A stretch of 29,382 nucleotides of DNA, from NCBI GenBank assembly GCA_021372695.1, contig JAJFTY010000118.1, positions 1 through 29,382 of the forward strand, in the 5' to 3' direction. Of this stretch, positions 22,884-29,382 are shown in pieces; within the stretch, counting starts at the first letter, position 1; each line of letters begins with the position of its first letter. Under the pieces are notes generated by a model, which searched no databases, was not told the origin of the DNA, and worked only from the letters and a program-made list of their open reading frames with translations. A program made the position numbers and the translations under genes. This DNA is from Deltaproteobacteria bacterium (GTDB lineage Bacteria > Desulfobacterota > Syntrophia > Syntrophales > UBA5619).

Positions 22884-22912
22884 ACAATAAGCACATCCCT
22901 CTACGTTGTCAA
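22884..22912 (-). promoter_or_regulatory. Sigma-70-like promoter of the structured leader/HMGL-Cache gene
   Basis: Read on the minus strand: perfect TTGACA (22912-22907), 17 bases, TATTGT (22889-22884, four of six). The start is expected near 22877. This supports independent transcription, separate from aspS. Confidence 0.6.
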
Positions 22913-22948
22913 TCAAATAATTCTGGCCTCATCAGGCGGAATCGGGTT

Positions 22949-24727
22949 CTATGTCACAATCTTCAGCGAAAGCTCCATCAGCTGTTCCACGCTCACCTGA
23001 GAAGGGGCATCCGTCATGAGACAGGTGGCCTTCTGGGTCTTGGGGAAGGCGATCACGTCCCGGATGGATTCCGCACCGGTCATCAACATGACGAGGCGGT
23101 CGAGGCCGAAGGCGATCCCGCCGTGCGGCGGCGTGCCATATTCGAGCGCGTCGAGAAGGAAGCCGAATTTGCTTCGGGCCTCCTGTTCACTGAAGCCGAG
23201 GGCCTTGAAGATCAGCGCCTGCACCTCCTTCCGATGGATCCGGATGCTCCCGCCACCGATCTCGGAGCCGTTCAGAACCAGGTCGTAGGCACGGGCATGG
23301 ACTTTTCCCGGGTCCGTTTCGATGAAGGGGACGTCTTCCAGAACGGGAGAGGTAAAGGGGTGATGCGTCGAGACGAACCGTTTTTCCGTCTCGCTGTATT
23401 CGAAGAGTGGAAATTCGGTCACCCAGGTGAAGGCCAGGGCCATGGGGTCGATCAGGCCGAGCTTTTTCGCAAGGTGGATTCGGAGGTTTCCCAAGGCATC
23501 CCGGGTCACATTCGGCGAATCAGCGACAAAGAGAATCACGGCGCCATCGCGGGCCGCCATGCGCTCATTCACAGCCGACACCTCCGCCGGGGTCAGGAAT
23601 TTGAAGATGGGCGAGGTCCACCCTTCGGGGGTGACCCTGGCCCAGGCGAGGCCCTTGGCTCCGTATTGGGCAACAAAATCCTTCAAATCGTCCAAATCTT
23701 TCCGCGAGAGCCTCTTCCCGTCCTCGAACATGATCGCCCGGATCGCGCCGCCTCCGGCCGCAATCTCGGAGAAGAGCTTGAAGCCCGATTCCTTGAGGAT
23801 GTCTGTCAGGTCGCGGAGTTCCAGTCCGAAACGGATATCGGGATTGTCCTTCCCGAATCGACCGATCGCCTCCCGATAAGAGATGCGCGGGAACGGGAGG
23901 GGAAGCTCGCGGCCGAGGCATGTCCGGAAGAGGTGGGCGATCATCCCCTCCATGATCCCGATGACGTCTTCTTCGGTGATGAAGGACATCTCGACATCGA
24001 TCTGGGTGAATTCGGGCTGTCGGTCCGCCCGGAGATCCTCATCCCGGAAGCACTTCACGATCTGAAAATAGCGGTCGAATCCGGATACCATCAGCAATTG
24101 CTTGAAGATCTGCGGAGACTGGGGAAGGGCGTAAAACATACCGGGATTGACCCGGCTCGGGACCAGATAGTCCCGGGCCCCCTCAGGTGTGCTCTTGGTC
24201 AGAAACGGAGTCTCGATCTCGATGAATCCCCCGCGATGGAGATAGTCACGCGTGGCCGCAGCAACCTCGCTCCGCAGGATCAGATTCCGCTGAATCTCGG
24301 GTCGCCTTAGGTCGATGTAGCGGTACTTCAGGCGGACGTTTTCCGAAATCTCGGCCGTACCATCCAGCACAAAGGGGGGGGTTTTCGCCTCATTGAGGAT
24401 CTCCAGGTCATCCGCCAGCACTTCGATCTCGCCTGACTTCAGATCGGGATTTTCCATCCCAGACGGTCGCCGGCGGACACGCCCGTGGATTGCCAGGACG
24501 AATTCGCTCCGGATCCGTCCTGCTTCTTCGTGGCTTCTCGCGTCCACGTCGGGATTGAACACAACCTGGACGAGCCCCTCCCGGTCCCGAAGGTCGATGA
24601 AGATCACACCCCCGTGATCCCGACGCCGGTGGGTCCAGCCCATCAGCACGACCTCCTGCCCAACATGGGAGGCGTTGACATCCCCGCAATAATGCGTTCT
24701 TTTTCGTAGCGTCATAAAATCGGACAC
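22949..24727 (-). CDS. aspS: Aspartyl-tRNA synthetase (non-discriminating type predicted)
   Basis: 592-aa class II synthetase that charges tRNA with aspartate. It has an OB-fold anticodon domain at about 15-115, motif 2 [20 protein letters not shown], the bacterial GAD insertion (about 290-400) and motif 3 [13 protein letters not shown]. Length is as expected for bacterial AspRS. His38 in RRRDHGG and Gly90 in RRPSG match the residues (H31, G82) reported for the non-discriminating Pseudomonas aeruginosa enzyme, rather than the Leu and Lys of E. coli, so it probably also makes Asp-tRNA-Asn. The start is GTG 24727, six bases after the hisS stop with GAGAGG as ribosome site; ATG 24715 has none. 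It forms an operon with hisS. Confidence 0.95.
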   Translation of the reverse strand: MSDFMTLRKRTHYCGDVNASHVGQEVVLMGWTHRRRDHGGVIFIDLRDREGLVQVVFNPDVDARSHEEAGRIRSEFVLAIHGRVRRRPSGMENPDLKSGEIEVLADDLEILNEAKTPPFVLDGTAEISENVRLKYRYIDLRRPEIQRNLILRSEVAAATRDYLHRGGFIEIETPFLTKSTPEGARDYLVPSRVNPGMFYALPQSPQIFKQLLMVSGFDRYFQIVKCFRDEDLRADRQPEFTQIDVEMSFITEEDVIGIMEGMIAHLFRTCLGRELPLPFPRISYREAIGRFGKDNPDIRFGLELRDLTDILKESGFKLFSEIAAGGGAIRAIMFEDGKRLSRKDLDDLKDFVAQYGAKGLAWARVTPEGWTSPIFKFLTPAEVSAVNERMAARDGAVILFVADSPNVTRDALGNLRIHLAKKLGLIDPMALAFTWVTEFPLFEYSETEKRFVSTHHPFTSPVLEDVPFIETDPGKVHARAYDLVLNGSEIGGGSIRIHRKEVQALIFKALGFSEQEARSKFGFLLDALEYGTPPHGGIAFGLDRLVMLMTGAESIRDVIAFPKTQKATCLMTDAPSQVSVEQLMELSLKIVT

Positions 24728-24733
24728 GCTCTT

Positions 24734-25993
24734 TTACCTCTCTATTTTCAAAATGGTTTCTTCCATGTCGTCCAGACGGATCTCTTCCTGGGTGCTCGAA
24801 CGCATGTTCCTGAGCAGCGCCTTATTTTCCTGGATCTCCCGATCGCCCAGGATCAGCGCATAGGTGCTTTTCACTTTGTCCGCCCGTTTCATCTGGCTCT
24901 TCAGGCTCCGGCCGGCATGATCCATCTCGACGTGCACCCCTCTCATCCGCAGGCGGTTGCAGAGCTGAAAAGCCTTTTCCAGGGCAGGCTCTCCCAGTGC
25001 CGCGACAAAAAGAAGGGGCGCCGGAGAGGAGCCTTCGATTCCCTCCGGGATCATTGCGGCCAGCCTCTCGAAGCCGATCGCAAAGCCGATTCCCGATATG
25101 TCCGGACCGCCGAGATCCCGCACCAGATGGTCGTAACGGCCGCCGCCGACGACGGCATTCTGGGCGCCCAGAAATTCGGTGGTGACCTCGAAGGTCGTTC
25201 GTGTGTAATAATCGAGGCCTCTGACCATTTTGGGAGTCAGATGGAACGGCAGGTCAAAGAGACGCAATGATGCCTGGACTTTGTCGAAATGGTCACGGCA
25301 TTCCGAACAGAGGAAATCGGGCAGAAGCGGCGCCTCCGATATGATCGCCGCGCAGGTTTCAACCTTGCAGTCGAACACACGCAGCGGGTTGGTTCCGAGC
25401 CTCCGCCGGCAGTCGCCGCAGAGCCCCTCTTCGCGGCCTTTCAAGAACGAGAGGATCTCCTTCCGGAACGCCGGCCGGCACTCAGCGCAGCCCAGTGAAT
25501 TGATCTCCAGATTGAGGTTGGTCAGTCCCAGTTTGTTCAGGAAATGGACCAGCATCAGGATCAGTTCTGCGTCGGTTCTCGGGTCGTCCGGCCCGAGGAT
25601 CTCGGCATCGATCTGGTGGAATTGTCGGTAGCGTCCCTTCTGCGGCCGCTCCCGCCGGAACATCGGACCCATGGTGTAGAGTTTCGTCACCGTCTCCGAG
25701 GCATGGAGGGCGTGTTCCAGGTACGCGCGAATCACGGACGCCGTAGCCTCGGGACGGAGCGTCAGGGATTCGTCCCCCCGATCGACGAAAGTATACATCT
25801 CTTTTTCCACGATGTCCGTGGATTCACCGATTCCGCGGCTGAAGAGCTCTGTCTTCTCGACAAGAGGGATACGGATCTCCCTGTATCCGAAGGCACGAAA
25901 GACCTGATGGGCCGTCGCCTCGATATGCCGCCACTTGTCCGTCTCCGGCGGAAGAATATCCTTGAATCCCCTGACGGCCGTGATGATTTCCAT
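24734..25993 (-). CDS. hisS: Histidyl-tRNA synthetase
   Basis: 419-aa class II synthetase. Motif 1 region (REIRIPLVEKTELFSRGIGE), motif 2 FRRERPQKGRYRQFHQIDAE, the HisRS signature GLDYYTRTTFEV and motif 3 near GIGFAIGFERL are all present, followed by the C-terminal anticodon-binding domain (VAALGEPALEKAFQLCNRLR onward). The insertion between residues ~165 and 235 has several CxxC pairs (CAEC, CGDC, CSEC), common in this branch and possibly zinc-binding. ATG 25993 has GGGAGAGG upstream. It is the first gene of a hisS-aspS operon, an arrangement common in bacteria. Confidence 0.95.
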   Translation of the reverse strand: MEIITAVRGFKDILPPETDKWRHIEATAHQVFRAFGYREIRIPLVEKTELFSRGIGESTDIVEKEMYTFVDRGDESLTLRPEATASVIRAYLEHALHASETVTKLYTMGPMFRRERPQKGRYRQFHQIDAEILGPDDPRTDAELILMLVHFLNKLGLTNLNLEINSLGCAECRPAFRKEILSFLKGREEGLCGDCRRRLGTNPLRVFDCKVETCAAIISEAPLLPDFLCSECRDHFDKVQASLRLFDLPFHLTPKMVRGLDYYTRTTFEVTTEFLGAQNAVVGGGRYDHLVRDLGGPDISGIGFAIGFERLAAMIPEGIEGSSPAPLLFVAALGEPALEKAFQLCNRLRMRGVHVEMDHAGRSLKSQMKRADKVKSTYALILGDREIQENKALLRNMRSSTQEEIRLDDMEETILKIER

Positions 25994-26414
25994 CGTTCAA
26001 ATAACCTCTCCCAATCTTCTGAATTTTAAAGTCGATTCTGATAGCATAACGGTCTGATAAACGCAACCGAAATGAGAAAACCGCGGGGTTGAGCTACCAG
26101 AAAGCTTACACTCGATCCTCATTGCCCTTAAGTTCTTGGTTCCATATCATTTTGCCGTCAAAATTGGGACGCCATCCATCGGCGTCAGACGTTATCCTTT
26201 TAGGCCGGTCGTTTTGGGGGGTGATGAAGGGAACATATTCTATTCACAATGTTTACAGTGGCGCTTGCACTGATCGGAGGGTGCTGTCCCTGTTTCTATG
26301 AAGACGGCAGCGGGAAAGGGGCCTTGGACCTATCGAGGGGGAGACCGCATGGTGATGCCCACAGACGAGGTGCAGTTCAATAACTGAACCAGAGGTTGAC
26401 ACCCATCTATCGCA
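25994..26414. other. 421-base gap with no supported gene
   Basis: Between the hisS start and the comEC stop. It must hold the hisS promoter; a weak minus-strand match is TTGCGT, 17 bases, TATCAG. An inverted repeat GACGCC/GGCGTC with a 7-base loop lies at 26168-26186 and on the minus strand is followed by CCAATTTT, a weak terminator candidate for comEC. Short plus-strand frames exist, such as 26249-26383 (44 aa, opening MFTVALALIGGCCPCF) and 26298-26387 (29 aa), without ribosome sites I trust. Confidence 0.5.
26168..26186 (-). terminator. Weak hairpin terminator candidate after comEC
   Basis: Six-bp perfect stem GACGCC/GGCGTC with loop GATGGAT on the minus strand, then CCAATTTT. It lies about 230 bases past the comEC stop, so evidence is modest. 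Confidence 0.3.
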
Positions 26415-28985
26415 TCAGCGGGTGGCCGGCATAAAGAGATCGACAGCAATTTTCTGGCCATCCGTGGTGACCGTCACCGCCCCGGACCGATCCGTCCGGT
26501 AGACCTGCGCCTGGACCGCTTCATACCGTCGGAGGACATCCGGGTGAGGGAAACCGAAGATGTTTTCGGCGCCGCAACTGATCACCGCGATCCGAGGTTT
26601 AACCTTTTCGACAAACGGGGCGCTGCTGGAGCGGTTGCTCCCGTGATGGGGAACGAAGATGACCTCGCCTTGCAGATCGACACCGGCACGAACCAGGAGA
26701 CTTTCGACACCCTGTGTCATATCGGACGGCAGAATAAAACGGGCATTTCCGTAGGAGAGTTTCATGGCCAGGGAGCGGGCATTGACCTCGTCATACGCAA
26801 GGGATGCTGACGACTGAAACGAGGAAGACGGATGGGGAGGAGAAACGTCAACTTGAGGAGAATACCCCATCCTGGTCCGGGCGAGGTTTCCATCGGGGTT
26901 CAGAAAATGGATTTGGACACCTGATATATTCACCGGCGGCGTATGGGACGATAGAGGACGCAGAATGATTCCTTTTTCACGGACGATACGTCGGAATGCC
27001 CAATAGAGCTCACTTTCCGATGAGTGATTGTCATTGGTCCACACCTCCCTGACACGGAAGTTCTCCAGAACGAACAGCAGTCCCTGAAGGTGGTCCGGAT
27101 GGGGATGGGTGAGGACGACCGTCTCGATCCGTGAGATTCCTTCGTGCCAAAGGTAAGGCGCCAGAACATACCTCCCCAGATCGAAGGTATCGTCGAAAAT
27201 GCCGCCTCCGTCCACGAGCATGTTTTGCCTTCCTGGAAGCCTGACCAGGATGCTGCTGCCCTGGCCGACATCTATGGCGGTCAGGGAGAGTCGTCCAGTC
27301 CGAACGCTCCGAAAATAGATATTAGCACCATCAGCGGCAAGAAAGAATGTGAGGATGACCGGCAGCACCTTCAGCGGGATGGGCATCTTGAGATCGGTCT
27401 CTGAAGACTTACGCTGGATGAGCCATCCCAGCAGGAGACCCGCCCAAATCAGAAGAAGGTAGAAGGCGCCTATTTCCGGAAGGGATGGCGTCGGAACATA
27501 GACGGCTGCCCATGGAAGAGTTGCCAATCCATCGATCAGGTAGATTGAAATTCGAACCAGAATTTCTGACAATCGAACGACCCCGTCGGCCAGCGTGGGT
27601 GAGAGGGGGACAGCGAGGATGATGACCAGGCAAACCGGAATCGCCGCCACGCCAAGAATGGGAACACAGATGAGGTTTGCCGCAAGGGAGATCAGTGACA
27701 GCCGATTGAAGTAGAACAAGATCAATGGAAGCGTGCCCAGTGTGGCACTCAAGGACGCGAGGAAGAAGACCACGGTTCCGCGAAAAGCTTTATGGACTAT
27801 CCGCAAGCCGCTTTCGCGTGTCGGCCTGACGCCAGAACCGGCTCTTGACGCAGGGATGAGGGCCAACCATTTCGGCATGAAGAAAACGAGCGCGGCAACT
27901 GCCGAAAAAGATAGTTGAAAGGAGATATCGAAGAGTGAAAAAGGCGCGACGATGAGGATCAGAAAGGCGGCCAGACAAAGGGTGTTGTAGAGGTCGCCTT
28001 CCCGATTCATGAGAAGGGCGCTTAGAAATACCGCAACCATGATTGAAGCCCTGATCACGGAAATGCCCGCGCCCGCGATGAATGTGTAGAGGACGACGAC
28101 AACAAGGGCAATATAGATTGAAATCTTGGCGATATTCCAGTGCAGGAGCAGGAACTCCCCTTTCAGGCACAGGCGTACGAGAAAAAGGGCAAACATCGCG
28201 ATGATGCCTATATTGAACCCCGAAATGGCAATGATGTGGCTGGTGCCTGTTCGGTTGAATTTTTCCATCACCTCCTTGGGAATCATCTTCTGATCCCCGA
28301 GGATCATCGCCTGAATGATTGCGCCCTCTGTTCCCGGGGACCTCGCGAGAATAGCGGTGCGGATCAGATCTCGAAAATCCTCCAGACGCTGGCGTAGGGG
28401 ATTGCCTCTGCCGGTGCGCAAGACGACGAAACCAGAGGAGTCCTTGATGGAACCCCGCAACACGATCCCCCGCAGTCGCAGATATTCCTCATAATCGAAC
28501 CCGTCCGGATTCTGGAAATTCCGGGGGACTCTCAATCGGGCTTGGAAGCGGACGAAATCGCCATAACGGAAAGGGTATGGCTCGCGGATGGTCAGAAGTA
28601 TTCGGCCTGAAACGGAACGATATTCCGCCCCGTGGATGATCCGGCAGACCGAAACGACCAGTTCTGTCTTCTCAGGCGATACTTTAGGGTTTTCGGAAAT
28701 AATCCCTTCAACACTGATTTTGCCGCTTCCCGTGAAGTGCATGATATGATCAGCCGCTATATAGGGGTGGAGGTAGAGGTTGATGTCGAGGATGCCGAGA
28801 AGAAACAGTGACGTGAGAAAGAGAAGATGAACGACTCTCCTGTTTGGGAATCTCCAAAACCACGGGATCGCGGCCAGGAGTGCGATCAGTGCGACCAGAA
28901 TGGGAAGATCGGGAATCCGGCAATGACTTCCACAGGTAATTCCCGTCGCGATCGCTGTAACCAGAAATAGAAACGGTCTGGACAT
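26415..28985 (-). CDS. comEC: ComEC/Rec2 family DNA uptake channel
   Basis: 856-aa inner-membrane protein. Order: N-terminal helices (about 5-75), a DUF4131 OB-like domain (about 95-210), the Competence membrane domain (about 235-520, with SHIIAISGFNIGIIA and AGAGISVIRASIM), and a C-terminal metallo-beta-lactamase domain (about 585-850) with DVGQGSSILV, LVDGGG, THPHPDH and HHGSNRSS. It is the channel that carries single-stranded DNA into the cytosol during natural transformation; the MBL domain may degrade one strand. The metal motif is intact. ATG 28985 begins the usual hydrophobic opening (MSRPFLFLVTAIATGI); a frame from 29087 adds an unlikely polar stretch. No other competence gene is nearby. 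Confidence 0.93.
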   Translation of the reverse strand: MSRPFLFLVTAIATGITCGSHCRIPDLPILVALIALLAAIPWFWRFPNRRVVHLLFLTSLFLLGILDINLYLHPYIAADHIMHFTGSGKISVEGIISENPKVSPEKTELVVSVCRIIHGAEYRSVSGRILLTIREPYPFRYGDFVRFQARLRVPRNFQNPDGFDYEEYLRLRGIVLRGSIKDSSGFVVLRTGRGNPLRQRLEDFRDLIRTAILARSPGTEGAIIQAMILGDQKMIPKEVMEKFNRTGTSHIIAISGFNIGIIAMFALFLVRLCLKGEFLLLHWNIAKISIYIALVVVVLYTFIAGAGISVIRASIMVAVFLSALLMNREGDLYNTLCLAAFLILIVAPFSLFDISFQLSFSAVAALVFFMPKWLALIPASRAGSGVRPTRESGLRIVHKAFRGTVVFFLASLSATLGTLPLILFYFNRLSLISLAANLICVPILGVAAIPVCLVIILAVPLSPTLADGVVRLSEILVRISIYLIDGLATLPWAAVYVPTPSLPEIGAFYLLLIWAGLLLGWLIQRKSSETDLKMPIPLKVLPVILTFFLAADGANIYFRSVRTGRLSLTAIDVGQGSSILVRLPGRQNMLVDGGGIFDDTFDLGRYVLAPYLWHEGISRIETVVLTHPHPDHLQGLLFVLENFRVREVWTNDNHSSESELYWAFRRIVREKGIILRPLSSHTPPVNISGVQIHFLNPDGNLARTRMGYSPQVDVSPPHPSSSFQSSASLAYDEVNARSLAMKLSYGNARFILPSDMTQGVESLLVRAGVDLQGEVIFVPHHGSNRSSSAPFVEKVKPRIAVISCGAENIFGFPHPDVLRRYEAVQAQVYRTDRSGAVTVTTDGQKIAVDLFMPATR

Positions 28986-29320
28986 CGTGGGACCGCCTGT
29001 TTGTAATGTCGGTCTTCTTGAATCATGCGTCGAGGAGATGATGGAGTAGAAGTGATGGATCATAGAAACAATCCCACACGCTGTCAACGAATATCTCCGC
29101 GACCATGCATCGACTGCGGATCGAAACAGGCCTCAGTTCGGAAAATCTCCACAGAACCGTTCTTGTTTTCTCCGCTGCATCGGTCGATTGAAAAAAGGGC
29201 GGCAGGCGACCCCTCGGACCGATTCCGTCAATCGATGTTGACTTTTTTGAAGAGTGAAAGTAGCTTGTCGCTGAGTCCGCTTCTAAGTTCGTTTCCCAAC
29301 CCCAGTGGTCGCTATTCCTT
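28986..29320. other. 335-base gap upstream of comEC, no supported gene
   Basis: Divergent region before comEC. Overlapping frames on both strands (about 104-109 aa) read as low-complexity, Arg/Ser-rich text without domains. A possible rightward promoter is TTGACT (29238-29243), 17 bases, TAGCTT (29261-29266), the -10 being weak. TCGATTG and CAATCGA form a loose inverted pair around 29180-29235. Confidence 0.45.
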
Positions 29321-29382
29321 ATGGCTGATAATGGCACATCCTATGAAGGCATGACACCCCGGCTGCGCTGGTTGATGCTGTC
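29321..29382 (+). CDS. Possible start of a gene running off the window
   Basis: From ATG 29321 the frame stays open to the window edge and reads MADNGTSYEGMTPRLRWLML. A polar start followed by RLRWLML could be the entry to a first membrane helix, as in sensor kinases or other inner-membrane proteins. There is no clear ribosome site, though a weak promoter lies about 60 bases upstream. Only 20 residues are visible, so this is tentative. Confidence 0.35.
   Translation, partial: MADNGTSYEGMTPRLRWLML

Noticed and set aside
23123..24310. Long plus-strand frame (395 aa) opposite aspS
   Set aside because: Antisense shadow of a clear AspRS gene with strong motifs; the translation has no domain, as with the long antisense frames opposite amrS, the PFK gene and the HMGL gene.
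26089..26301. 70-aa plus-strand frame in the hisS-comEC gap
   Set aside because: TTG start without ribosome site, no recognisable domain, composition not protein-like.
29023..29354. Overlapping ~105-aa frames on both strands upstream of comEC
   Set aside because: They mirror each other, have no domains or ribosome sites, and one runs through the likely comEC promoter.
1..29382. CRISPR arrays, insertion sequences, integrases, phage or defence genes
   Set aside because: Looked for on both strands; no repeated spacers, transposase motifs or terminal inverted repeats with target duplications were seen.

Overview
The window looks like chromosomal DNA from an anaerobic, GC-rich Desulfobacterota ('Deltaproteobacteria'), most probably a relative of the Syntrophales. 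This is inferred from gene content, not from a marker tree. The pointers are a superoxide reductase in place of a superoxide dismutase, a Re-citrate-synthase-like HMGL enzyme, a phosphofructokinase with pyrophosphate-type active-site residues, an AmrS radical-SAM protein, several 4Fe-4S proteins (one of the DUF362 family) and tandem MTA/SAH-type deaminases. I see no insertion sequence, phage gene, CRISPR array or rRNA, so this is an ordinary core-like region.

Layout. 1-5.8 kb (+): tail of an unknown gene, a secreted dienelactone hydrolase with a C-terminal FN3-like domain, a Tat-exported superoxide reductase, a YtxH-type protein, two small proteins, a COG1926-type phosphoribosyltransferase overlapping amrS, and a patatin-like lipase. 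5.8-9 kb: a tiny membrane protein (-), then a large GH57 + glycogen-synthase-like fusion (+) behind a leader rich in dyads. 9-11.8 kb (-): two adjacent amidohydrolase paralogues. 11.9-13.2 kb (+): tRNA-Leu(TAA) with a good promoter, a DUF4124 protein and a hotdog thioesterase. 13.2-14.4 kb (-): PPi-type phosphofructokinase. 14.6-20.6 kb (+): a cysteine-rich ferredoxin-like protein, a coupled DUF4398 / OmpA-family / DUF362 operon, and a UvrD/Rep-type helicase. 20.7-29 kb (-): a Re-citrate-synthase-like enzyme with a C-terminal Cache domain, a structured RNA segment ending in a textbook terminator, the hisS-aspS operon and comEC. The last bases may open a new gene.

How the genes fit together. 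The GH57/glycogen-synthase fusion and the PPi-type PFK suggest glycogen storage linked to pyrophosphate-based glycolysis. The HMGL-Cache protein probably makes citrate or a related 2-hydroxy tricarboxylate and may be controlled by a small ligand. The two deaminases fit recycling of S-adenosyl by-products from radical-SAM and methylation chemistry. The AspRS carries the residues of non-discriminating enzymes, which predicts indirect Asn-tRNA synthesis.

The least ordinary items are the putative ~215-nt structured RNA/attenuator between aspS and the HMGL-Cache gene, the HMGL-Cache fusion itself, the GH57-GT fusion, and a superoxide reductase whose E-K-H motif reads E-K-S-H. I found no convincing new multi-gene system.
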